From assembly GCA_000277445.1 (NCBI GenBank), contig AJWJ01000058.1, positions 1-64,000 of the forward strand: a stretch of DNA of 64,000 nt, in the 5' to 3' direction. Below are positions 11,791 through 22,278 of the stretch, piece after piece. How positions within the stretch are numbered: the first letter of the stretch is position 1; every line of letters begins with the position of its first letter. This DNA comes from Polysphondylium violaceum. Lineage: Eukaryota > Evosea > Eumycetozoa > Dictyosteliales > Dictyosteliaceae. A program made the translations under genes and the position numbers. The notes under the pieces were generated by a model. It saw only the letters and a program-made list of their open reading frames with translations. It was not told the origin of the DNA and ran no database searches.

Positions 11791-13176
11791 TTATTTATAT
11801 CTATTTTTTGGAAGCTTCCAGTAATCTACATGTACTTTATGTTGTAAATCTTGTAATTTGATTTGCAATTTTTGGTTTTCCTTTTTGGCTGAGTGGACAG
11901 AATCGGACAACAATGAAATATACTCTAGGTGGCTATTGTACAGTGCGAGATGGGATTGAAGTTTGTTTCTTTCAAATCTCGACTTGCAACCAACATCTTT
12001 AAAAGGGCAAGGGATGGTAGTGTTTGGACATATGTCCTCAATGTGAGTTGATAGATTTTGTCTTTTGATACCGAGAGAGCACTGAGGGCAATTGATTGGC
12101 ATGCATTTACAATGGGTGAAATGGTGATCTTGATTTTCTCGATAGAAATAGTCATTACAAAACTTGCATTTAAATTGTGTCTTTTTGCATTCTTCAACGT
12201 GATGTTTTTTGATCAGACTTTGTATCATCTCCTTTCCACACAAACACTCGAGCTTTCTAAAAGCACATTTATTCTTATGTTTGTCGATGAGATCACCATG
12301 AGTCATTGTATTACAACAAACATCACTATTATCTGTATCTCTATCTTCTGTTGCTTTATTTTCTAAATAATCTAAATAATAGGGACATCTGACCTAAAAT
12401 GAAATAATATGAGTGTCTATTATGAGGTGACTGAATATTCTTTGTGATACCTACTTCTTCTCTTGCTAACACTTTTGAGTAAAACAAGTTTCGATTGATA
12501 GCTTTTTTGGTAACTGATACTTTGCAATAGGGACATTGCTTGCTTCCTTTTTTAATGATTGTGTCCCAACACTTTGTGCACAGTAGATGTGAATTCACGC
12601 ATTGCTTTTGATCCTCTGTACAGTTTAGACAAACTGTGCATGTAAACAAGTCTATATTATTTTCGTTTAAAAGCATTTTCTCAAGACGATGTTCAAGTGT
12701 TGCTTCTGTGAGATTGGGAAACAATGTCGCAGTTGTGTTCTCCACTAGATATTGCTTTCTACCTTGCAAACAAAGTTTCTCGTAATCAGAAATAGTCTTT
12801 TGATCCTTATAAAGAAAATAACTTTCCAAATAATCAGACACCCATACAATAAACGATTGAGATACAACTTCATCAGTGGACTCTTCAAGGCGATGTAGTA
12901 GTATGTGCTCAGCACAATTTTCATTTTTAATGACATCGTAAATTTCTTTCTAAATAGGTTGTCGGAGGTGAGTATTATGTATATAAAGACTTTACTCTTA
13001 TGTGGTGAGTCAGTCTGAGACATACATTTCTGGAATCCAAAAGGATACCCCTGCCTCAAACAAAGTGTATCACCTACCCCAATATCAATATCACAGCCCA
13101 GGAACTGAACTATTTTGTTCAAGATAATCTGATCATCTTGCTCTGTATAATTAAAATCTCCAAATCCTATGGTCAT
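11791..13176 (-). CDS. RING/TRAF-type zinc finger protein, TRAF array copy 1
   Basis: Best joins are exons 13176-12996, 12945-12455 and 12393-11791, giving 424 aa in frame. The first intron's acceptor is chosen among two AGs for phase. The N-terminal 130 residues are unrecognised, possibly a small ubiquitin-like fold. A RING-like finger follows (C-T-V-C ... C-x-N-S-H-x2-C-x2-C ... C-P-Y-C). The next intron is followed by VRCPYYL, a hallmark seen at the same place in the neighbouring copies. Two TRAF zinc fingers follow (C-x6-C-x-C ... C-x2-C ... H-x3-C) and a short coiled coil. It ends without a MATH/TRAF-C domain, unlike the other copies. Such proteins act as ubiquitin ligases or adaptors; that is family knowledge, not shown here. 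Confidence 0.8.
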
Positions 13177-13455
13177 CTTATGAGTACTTGTATTTATGAA
13201 ATAAAAATTTATGATATCATCAACTATTTTTTTTTTTTTCCCAATCTTGGGATTATAAAATTATCCCATTTCAAATTTTAAATTGATCTTTAATCATTTA
13301 ACATTTTTATAAAATGTGCAGTAACTGATTTCAGTTACTTTTGAACTGCCCAAATTTTTTAAAAAACTATAAATTTTTTAGAATAGAAAAAAAAAGTTTT
13401 GGGTTTTTCTCCACATTAGGAAGCATCGTATTCGAAATAATAAAAAAAAGCATTT

Positions 13456-14750
13456 TCATTTATTTGTAACAATTATATGAATGGTAAATCTTATATATAC
13501 TAAATCACTTGTTTTTAAATAATTTATAGATTTTGAGAAACTTGTATCCATGAGACCACAATCACTTGCCAATTGTTTGTGTGAGACATCACAAAGACTT
13601 ATTGTATATTTACATCGCTTCAGATCATTGGTATGATGAGACGCATTACAAGTGATCTTTACTGATTTAAAATCAAGATCATTGGAATTTTGAAATTTAC
13701 ATTGCACAATACCTTCACTATTAAGTGCATACCAATCAATATTCTTTTTAAACCATTCAACTGGTATAAGAACAGAGTTTAATAAGCCATCTTCACATGG
13801 ATTGGATATTATATTATTGGTATTACCATTGGGATTACTCTTTTCATTATGATTTTTGATATTATTACTTTTACTATCACTATTATTATTGTTTCCCTTT
13901 TTAGATTCAAGGATCTTGATTTTTTCTTTCAAAGATTCAATTGTGCTTGTCATACTTGAAATAAATGATGTATGATTTTCATATTTGAGTAAATGCTCTT
14001 TGAGTTGATCTTTTTTAAATTGATCTTTACATCCAGCTTCAAGAAATGGACAAGATATGACAGTACAGGCACACTCTGTAGTTTTATGATTAAATTGGTC
14101 TCTTCTTTTCACTGAAATGTTACATTCACACACAATTGGGAATTCTCTACAGGTTGCATAGTGCTTGACAATTTCATCTTTTTTTACTTCAAACAAACAG
14201 TATTTACATGAAACCATTTTATTCTCACAAGATAATTTATGAGATTTCAATTGACAAAACATCATTTTCTTTTTACAAGAGGTACACTCTACTTGTCTAA
14301 AGTTACATTGATTTTGATGAGTATCAATGAAAATACTATATTTCATATCTTTGCATTGGTTCTCATATAATGGATGATACCCTTTCTTTTTCAAATAAAA
14401 TGGGCATTTTACCTGTTTAATAATTAATTTATAAATATAAGTAAGTTGTTACATAATAATTGTTATTATAACCAACATACTATTTCATTTGACAACATTT
14501 CTTCATAAAATATATTTCTACTGATTGAATCTTTTAAAGGAATCTTGCAAGTTGGGCAACCACCAGATTTGTAAATAAGTTGAACCAAACATGAAAAACA
14601 ACCTAAATGTCCATTTTTGCATTGATATTGTTGTTCAACACATGCCTTGCAGATACTACAGGTATACTGTTTTCTTTTGCCTTCACTAATCATAGATACG
14701 AGGTTATAATCTTCATCTTTATATTCATCAACATCTACAGGTTTCATCAT
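13456..14750 (-). CDS. RING/TRAF/MATH-like protein, TRAF array copy 2
   Basis: Exons 14750-14481 and 14412-13456 join in frame to 408 aa. An N-terminal RING (CSICKAC ... CKNGHLGCFSC ... CPTC) is followed, right after the intron, by VKCPFYL. TRAF-type zinc fingers run to about residue 240. An Asn/Ser-rich coiled-coil linker follows, then a C-terminal beta-rich segment (IPVEWFKKNIDWYALNSEG to the end) consistent with a MATH/TRAF-C domain. This is a full TRAF-like order: RING, zinc fingers, coil, MATH. It differs from copies 1 and 3 in having almost nothing before the RING. Confidence 0.85.
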
Positions 14751-15395
14751 CTTTCTCTTGTTGTAAAGTTTGCAAAATAATTATTTTGAGTGGCAGTGAA
14801 TATTTTTGAGAAATACATAGTGTGGTGGAGTGTGGGTCGAGAAGGAGGGAGTGATTTAAAAAAAATAAAACTACAATGAGTTGTGTGTGGGTGTATTGGT
14901 AGTAACTGTGATTGTGATGTGTAACGTTACACAAAAATACCAACACAATGCATTCTCGAGTGATCAACTCACAATATTTATCTTGGTTCTATGGATAAGA
15001 AATAGGAAAGAGGGAGGAAACATGAAATAGATTGGGGAAATCGAGAAGCAAGATATTCCTTTTCTTTTTCAATAGCAATCTATATAAAACAACCCCAATG
15101 ATGATGTGAAACTTTTAGGGGCAATAATGATCTTTTTCTTCAACCCACTTTTATCCAATAAAAATATCATAGCTTCTCGAAAAAATTGGATTGCTTTTTT
15201 TTATATTTTTAAAAAATGAAAATCAGAAATATCTAAAAATATCTTGATCATCATTTTTGTTTCTTCTATTTAAAGAAAATGAATTAAAAAACATAACATT
15301 AAGTTTAAAACTTTATCATTGTAAATAACTAAATTATAAAATTATCGATAATAGATCTATTTCTACATTACACACAAAACCAACATAAATATAAA
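14751..15395. other. divergent intergenic region
   Basis: Promoter side of TRAF copy 2 (minus) and of the saposin-like gene (plus). It is AT-rich with a purine-rich stretch near 15000-15050. No gene is seen. Confidence 0.5.
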
Positions 15396-15713
15396 ATGAA
15401 AATTATAATTCTTGTCTTTGCTCTCTTTGCACTCTTTTGCCTCGTTAATGCTGGTACCAAGGAAGAATGTTTAGTCTGTGGCACTATTTTACCAAGCTAT
15501 CAACAAGATATTCACAAGGGTATGTCAAACTCTGCCATTATAGAGGATATTTTAAATATTTGTACAAGCTTTGAATTCCAACAAGATATCGATATCTGCA
15601 ATAAACAAGCTCACAATGTTACCTTTATTCAATTGGTTAAATCACACATTAATGATCCCTGTGAAAAGTTTTGGGATTGCTCCTCTGATGAATTTTACAT
15701 CAAGATAAATTAA
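15396..15713 (+). CDS. small secreted saposin-like protein
   Basis: Single exon, 105 aa. Residues 1-19 form a signal peptide ending in LVNA. The mature chain has six Cys in the order C-x2-C, C, C, C, C (ECLVCG ... NICTSF ... DICNK ... DPCEKFWDC), the count and helix-like spacing of saposin-B or amoebapore-type domains. These bind or permeabilise membranes in the phagosomes of amoebae. Length fits a single saposin domain. It is the only plus-strand gene inside the TRAF array. An unrelated Cys-rich secreted peptide is the alternative. Confidence 0.7.
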   Translation: MKIIILVFALFALFCLVNAGTKEECLVCGTILPSYQQDIHKGMSNSAIIEDILNICTSFEFQQDIDICNKQAHNVTFIQLVKSHINDPCEKFWDCSSDEFYIKIN

Positions 15714-15755
15714 TAAAACACTATTGATACATTCCAATTACTATATACATTGTAT

Positions 15756-17312
15756 TTATTTGTTTGATTTCATAATTGTAAACTTCAGAGAATGAACAGT
15801 ATCCCAAGCCTTTACGTTTAGAAAATTTCTACTTGGTTTCAATTTTTCCTCTAAGTTAAAAAGGTTAGTATTTAAATGGTTTTATGTATCTTGTAGAGGT
15901 ACTTACCAAAAGTTCTGAATAGATTGTAATCTTTGTCATATAGGGATAGGACAAATTCATATGCCCCATGAGGAAGATCAAAAGGGCTTGTTATTTCAAA
16001 AAAAGGGCCAGTGATCTTAAAATTGCCTTTAAAGTTTGGTATCGACCAATCTTGATTTGGATTGCAGTCCTGTTTCGTCACGTAATAGGAACACAACACA
16101 TTATCTATTCTTTGTTTTAGTGACTTGATAGAGGCTGAAATTGAAAGAACAAATTTTAAATGAGAATCGTATTCAAGTAAATGAGCGGCAAGATCTCTTC
16201 TTTTGACAAGATCTTTACACCCATTTTCCAACTCAGCGTATGGACACGGTATGAGTGTGTTTAGACAATCTTTTTCGGTATGCGAATTCAACTCGAAGCG
16301 GTTAGTTTTAGTGCCACATTGCCAACAAGGGATCGGAATAAGTTTACAATCTCGAGAAAAATGAGTTTCTTGATCCTCCTTGTTAAAGGCTTCATAACAA
16401 TATCTGCATTTGTATTTACTTTTTGGACACAATTGCTTATGTCTCTGATATTCATAGTACATCATCTCTTTTGAGCAAACACATTTGATCATTCTAAACT
16501 CACATTCATTTTTATGAGTTGAAACCAAGACTTTATATTTAATTTGATCACAAGGCTTGGGATTTTCTTTAGATTCTTGATCTTTATTTTTGAGAGTGTA
16601 CTCTAGATAATATGGGCATGTAACCTTTAAGAATTAGATGATTAGTATAAATCAAAACATCATTATAATATACAACACTTTACATACATTTTCTCTATCA
16701 AGAATTTGTTCATAAAAGAGACTTCTGCTGAGTATATCTTTACTAAGAGTTGCTCTACATGTTGGACAAGTTCCTTTTTTTAAAATGATACTATTTGCAC
16801 ATACACCGCATATAAGATGTCCATTTACACACTGTACTTGTTTAGTGACATACTCCATACATATATTGCAAATATATAAACTCTTGCTCTCCTCACAAAG
16901 AATAGAACCAAGATCGTAATTTAAATTTGAATATGTAAATGAAAGATCCAAATACTCTGCACTTCTCTCTAGAAAGCGTGGAGTGTGATAGGATGTATGT
17001 TGAACTTCTATACAACTGTGTTCTGATAGAGTTGAAATCAATTGATTATCATCTAACTTTTCTTCACTTTGATTGATCCAAAATAAAAAACTATCATCAC
17101 ATCCTACGTCTAAAACCTTGGCTATTTTCTGTAGATATACGTTTGCGTCAGTAAATACTATGAAGAGAGTTGATTATAACACCTACATGCTTAAAAGATA
17201 AGCATGTTTCATCTTGATTGCAGTAAACGACAAAACTTTCAGACTTTTCAACAACCCCAAACAAAAGTTTGTCGAATTTAAATTCATCCTTTTTTAGACT
17301 TGACCCGAACAT
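15756..17312 (-). CDS. RING/TRAF/MATH-like protein, TRAF array copy 3
   Basis: Exon 1 begins at 17312 (MFGSSLKKDEF). The next coding block is open from about 17157 to 16688, then exons 16624-15907 and 15850-15756 follow in frame. The first junction is unresolved: only a 25-29 base gap (GTAGGT/GTGTTA to CATAG) separates the blocks, shorter than the other introns here. The N-terminal 115 residues may be a small ubiquitin-like fold. A RING (CNICMEY ... CVNGHLICGVC ... CPTC) is followed by the family intron and VTCPYYL, TRAF zinc fingers, and a short MATH-like C-terminus whose last strands (RNFLNVKAW, FTIMKSNK) lie in the small last exon. Confidence 0.75.
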
Positions 17313-17433
17313 TTTAATTGTGAGAAAATTTCATGGTTTGTGAGATATTAATTTTTACGAAAAAAAAAAAAAAAAAACAAGTTTATTTTAATATTAGCAC
17401 TCTGTACATTATATATTGCCACGATGGGAATAT

Positions 17434-17465
17434 TTTTTTTATTTTAGGGCCCTAAAATAAAAAAA
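17434..17465. repeat. 32-bp perfect palindrome
   Basis: Two 16-base arms meet at GGGCCC (17447-17452), flanked by ATTTTA/TAAAAT and seven T/A on each side. It lies about 120 bases upstream of TRAF copy 3 and downstream of TRAF copy 4. It could be a promoter or 3'-end hairpin. Confidence 0.8.
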
Positions 17466-17563
17466 GATATTAGTATTGTGTGGAAAGATAAAAAAAATTA
17501 TTAAATAAAATACTCACAACATTATTTGAATTCTTTAAAAATTTAAAATAAAATGTTTTCCAT

Positions 17564-19084
17564 TTATTTTTGACTCTCTTTTTTAATAATAAATAATTTC
17601 ACATATTCAAAATTATCAGGGATACCCTTAAATTTAACTCTAGGTGTATCTTCTAATTAAAAACAACAAATTAGTATTTAATAATAAAATATGATTCATA
17701 ATACATACTGACTGAATCAACCATTTTTTCATTGGTACATAATCCAATAATGAATGAAAACTGATTATAAAATGAAAGTGAATTTATCTCTATGCTAGCT
17801 TGTATCTCATTACTATATCTTTCACATTTAAATGCACCATGACAACCCAATGCAGTCCATTCAACCATTTTGTTAAACATATTATTGTCAATCCAGACTG
17901 CATGGATTATATTATTTAATAAATTATTTTCTTGAGATTCTTCTTTTTTTTTGAGGGTATTCAATTCTTTTTTAATAGCCTCCAACTCGATGGCACTTTT
18001 AGAGAGTGAAGAAACCTCATAAGGATGACTGTTGCTTAAATGATTTATGAGGTCTCTTCTCTTAAGTTTTTCTTTACAATCTGGAATTCCACAATAAATT
18101 TCTTTGAATTGACAGTTGTTTTCCAAATGGTAATCCAACTCTGATCTCTTGACTTTTTCATGACATTCTGGTTCACTACAAAATATAAGAATATTTTGGC
18201 AAAGAGAAAAATGGAGAAATTGGTTTTTTTTCTGAAACTCAGTGGAGCAATGTAAACATTTATATTGTTGTTTAACACAAGAGTTTTTATGCTCCTTCAA
18301 TTCAAAAAAGAACATTCCTTGAAAACAATCACATTTTATCATTCTATATTGACATTGGTGCATATGAGTTTCTTTGAAATACTTGTATGTCATAATTTCA
18401 CAAGGTAGCCATTCCCCATCGCTATCAGATAAATCATCTTCTGCAAACCCAGTCTCTATAAGATCGTTGTAACTTATTTTACTATTACTACTATTTTTGC
18501 TAAAGGTACTCAAATTACCAAAACCACTGTAGACACTACTATTATTGATTGTTTTAGCCAAACTACTACTCATGGATTCTACAGATTTGTATAGTTGATC
18601 TTGGTGTCTATTATAATAAGGACATTTTACCTATGGATTTGATTATTTGTTATTATATTGTTTGTTTAAAAAAAATAATTTTACTTACTTTTTCATTTCC
18701 CAAAATAGTATCATATAATAAACTTTTTGCAATTGTTTTCTCTGAAAGTTCTATTTTACAAGTTGGGCAAGACGGGTTCTCTTTTTTCAATAATTTATCT
18801 AAACATGCCAAGCAGTAGAGATGACCATTTAAACACTGACTTTTTTGATTTACCGTTTCACAACATATATCACATATGAAAATTTCATTTTTCTTTTCAA
18901 ATATAACCTCGAGATCATAGTCATCTTGTTTGATATTATTTGTTGGTTTATCAGTTGATTCTATTCTCTCTGAATTATTTTTTAAAAACTCCTCAGCTTC
19001 ATAATTATCCGTTAATTTTGTGGTTGTTGTAGTTGTTGTTGTTGTTGTTGTTGTTTTTGGGCAAGAAAATTCATTTACAATCAT
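17564..19084 (-). CDS. RING/TRAF/MATH-like protein, TRAF array copy 4
   Basis: Exons 19084-18689, 18630-17709 and 17652-17564 join in frame to 468 aa. A poly-Thr run sits at residues 11-22. The RING (CDICCET ... CLNGHLYCLACL ... CPTC) ends at the family intron, followed by VKCPYYN. Three or four Cys/His-rich TRAF zinc fingers span about 175-310 of the protein, then a coiled coil. A MATH-like segment (WIDNNMFNKMVEWTALGCHG onward) has its last strand in the small third exon, mirroring copy 3. The shared exon layout shows copies 1-4 come from one ancestor by duplication. Likely ubiquitin ligase or adaptor; partner unknown. Confidence 0.85.
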
Positions 19085-19350
19085 TTATAGATATGTATAT
19101 ATATATGTTTAGTGTATCTCGGAAGAGGTGTTATGTGTTTTGTGTTGTTTTTGCAAATAATAATAATTTTAACTGTAGCCATAAATACCATCACCAACCC
19201 CTTTTTGTTTTGGTGCACTCAAAAAAATAAAAACTTATTTTTTAATATATAAATCTTGGTATCTGTGATCATCTAGCAATAAAAAAAAAATTTATTTACA
19301 ATTATATACAACCCCACTTTTGTGTGGGGAAAGAGGAGAATGGGGATGAG

Positions 19351-20631
19351 TTAGGATTTACTGATTTTGAGATATACATATTGATACTTTGAGCAATCAA
19401 TGGAGGCACTGTCATAGTGAAAATGTCTAACCGATGATGAATTTGTAAACTCACAATCTATAAAACAAAAATATTGTTAGTAACGCATATTTACATACAC
19501 GCAATGGAATAGCTACAAATACACGATACCTACTTTTCGCATCCAATAAAAGACTATCTTTATCTAAAAAGGATAATCTAACTTTCCATTGTTTAGGGAT
19601 TTCGTGAGATTTGGGATCAACCGTAAAATGGACGTTGTATCTAACTGTGGGTTCTTCTTGGTGGATGCTCTTTTGGCAGCAAAGCGAGCCGTGATACGAG
19701 AGGGCATGCCATGTGAAAACGTCGATCGCAGTCTCTAATTGAAAGCACTTGGAAAGGATGGTATTGAATTGTTTCTTTGCTTGGATATTTGGCGGATGTT
19801 GCTTGCCAATGATGATCTTCAGACACTCTTTTTCGACAACAATGTCCTTTTTGCCAACAGGAATGGTAAAATCTTGTGTTGGAATCAAAATCATGTCATC
19901 AAATGTACAACAAGCCACGTCTACCTGTTTACCATTGTTGTTTCTATCGTAGCAGTGGTAGTATCGATTAGTATAAACATATCATGGTTCTATTCATAGC
20001 AGGATATTATGCATTTACCCTTTTTGGTCAAACTCTTGATTTTCAAATTCTTTTTTTTGAGGTGGGGGTTGATATTCTTCTAAATTGGTTACCCCTTGGC
20101 TATTTACAGTGATGTTATTGTTTTGTTGTGATTGATTGTTTTGGGTATTTTGTTGTTGCTGTGCTTGATCGTGAAGCGTGTTGGTGTTGCTATGTTTGGA
20201 TGATTTAGATTTGGGATTACTCTTGCTGTACTGTTGGAGACAGTGTTGACCTTTGTATTTAAAGTGCATTTTAAAGGAAGACTGACTCTCATAGTATGAC
20301 TGACAATAACGACATTTGAATTTTTTAATGACACTGTCTCTCTTGATCGGTACAATTCCTGTGCCTGATATAGTTATCGATTGTATGTGTGTGGGCCAAA
20401 CACAATGTTTTTTAAAAATATGAATATTTATATTCCATTAATATGCACGCACTTGAGTGGTGAGGAGAGATAGAGAGATAGATAGAAAGAGAGAGATAGA
20501 CACATACCTTCAAAGTATAGTGAAAATTCATCTTCGTGTTTACTTTTGTTGTGATTGTAGAGATTCTTTTCATACGTGTTGCAGGTGGCACAAAGACCAG
20601 GTCTTGATGGCATTGATCCGTATGTACTCAT
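19351..20631 (-). CDS. C2H2 zinc finger / MATH-like protein
   Basis: Exons 20631-20508, 20364-20019, 19943-19534 and 19457-19351 join in frame to 328 aa. Two C2H2-like fingers occur: CATC...HNKSKH near residues 14-30 and CRYC...H...H in exon 2. A Gln/Asn-rich linker follows, then a C-terminal beta-rich region (FTWHALSYHG ... WKVRLSFLD ... YVYLKISKS) resembling the TRAF-C/MATH segments of the neighbouring genes, including their W-x-A-L-x-x-x-G pattern. The RING and TRAF fingers are replaced by C2H2 fingers. It may be a domain-swapped member of the array. Function unknown. Confidence 0.75.
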
Positions 20632-20639
20632 TCTGACGA

Positions 20640-22278
20640 TTGTGTATGCCTATATTCTTGAAGGATAGAAAAGAAATAAATATAAACTCAGAAAGAAAGA
20701 AAGAAAGAAAAAGAGAGGAGAGTGAGATAAAGGAATAAAATGCACACTCACACACACACTCACACACACGCTAAATTGTATTCATTTTATTCCTCTTGTT
20801 TATCCACACACACGAAATTTGCGTGCATGTACACACACACTCACACACTCACATACACATTGGTTCAGTAAAAATGTGTGTGAGTGTGTGTGTGTGCATC
20901 AGTTACAAGTATCGATCATGTCTGTGTGTGGAGGTCACGTTATTGCAGAGTTTTAAAAATTTTAAACAACAAACAAATAAAAGACTTTGAAAACTGGCGA
21001 ACGAGTAAACCAGATGTTTGATGGCCTGTTCCTTTTAGAAAAGATAGAAAAATTAAAAAAAAAGTTTTTGTTTAATAAATTTTAATTTATTGATCTTTGC
21101 ACAAAACACAAACCAGCATTTCGCCTCTCTATCGAAAAAATCACATACATATATTCCAGGATGGGAAAATCACGATCTTGGGATTTAGAGAACAAAGAGG
21201 CTACGCCCTCTAAAAAAAGATGCATCACCTTGCCCAAGATCTGATCATCACCACATAACCACTCACCCACATGCATCATGATGGGTTTATGTTTTTTATT
21301 TCTTTTTATGTGTGACCCTTTTCCTTTTCTAAAACAATACTACTATTTTATTCTACTTCATAACCAGTTTTCTATATTTATATTATAAAAAAAATAAACA
21401 GAGACATATTTCATATAAGGAAACAGATATAATAATTTAACCATCAATCACACACATAACCAATAATATACAAACACCCCTTCACCCACCCCCTTGTATT
21501 TAACTATCAGTTGTTGTTGTTGTAAATCAATCTACACACTCACACACACTGTATTTATATAAATATATTTAAACACACTATTTAAATCATAATCATATAT
21601 ACCCCCTTTCACTCACACATATACATATATGGCTTTCACCTGCTTCTCACAAAATTGAGTTCAATTGTGTTTTATTATTGTAGAATATCTACCTTTTTAT
21701 TGATTTTTATTGATTTTTATTTATATATATATATATAATTATTTATTCGTTTATTTATTGTTTATTTATTTCATTCATGATTTTCACTCTGTTTTTCTAT
21801 ATTAATACAACCACCAATTAACAAAATCTATAAACAAGATAACCAAAACTCATTGTATATATTTTTATCAAGCTTTTAGATTTAATTATTTATTTATTTA
21901 TTCATCCACACCAGGGTGTCTAACACACAACACAAAAACACACACCCCCACAACTATAGAAAAAGGTAAGTGCACTGAAAATTTATACACACACACCTTC
22001 GAATCTCTACAGTACAAAATTCGCAATACAAGTAATGATTAAACATTCACGATATCACACATAACCACCACGGCTCCGCGCTCTACTCTATCTCTGTTTT
22101 GGTTGAATTGACTTTTTCTTTTTTTATGTTTTTTTCCTTTTTAATTTTATTTGAAATCTAATATTATAAAATTACTATAACTACAATTCACAGTTGGCAG
22201 AATATAAGAATTTATTTTACAACTGAATACACACACACACTACACAGATTTTCCAGCAAACCTTAACATTAATTGAAA
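20640..22278. other. long intergenic region with CA/TG microsatellites
   Basis: CACACT-type repeats lie at about 20741-20770 and 20830-20857, and the complementary TG repeat at about 20874-20898. The last two face each other and could pair as a hairpin. GAAA repeats lie at 20690-20715. The rest is the AT-rich upstream region of the F-box/WD40 gene, with further CACA tracts up to its start. Confidence 0.6.
21082..21279 (-). CDS. possible small ORF or gene remnant
   Basis: 65 codons starting MMHVGEWLCGDD and ending just before AATAAATTAAAATTTATTA, a plausible poly(A) region. Its base composition is less AT-rich than its surroundings. No family is recognised, and it may be the last exon or remnant of something longer. 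Confidence 0.2.
   Translation of the reverse strand: MMHVGEWLCGDDQILGKVMHLFLEGVASLFSKSQDRDFPILEYMYVIFSIERRNAGLCFVQRSIN

Noticed and set aside
20830-20898. CRISPR-like array of short repeats
   Set aside because: It is a simple CA/TG microsatellite in a eukaryotic promoter. There are no unique spacers and no cas genes.
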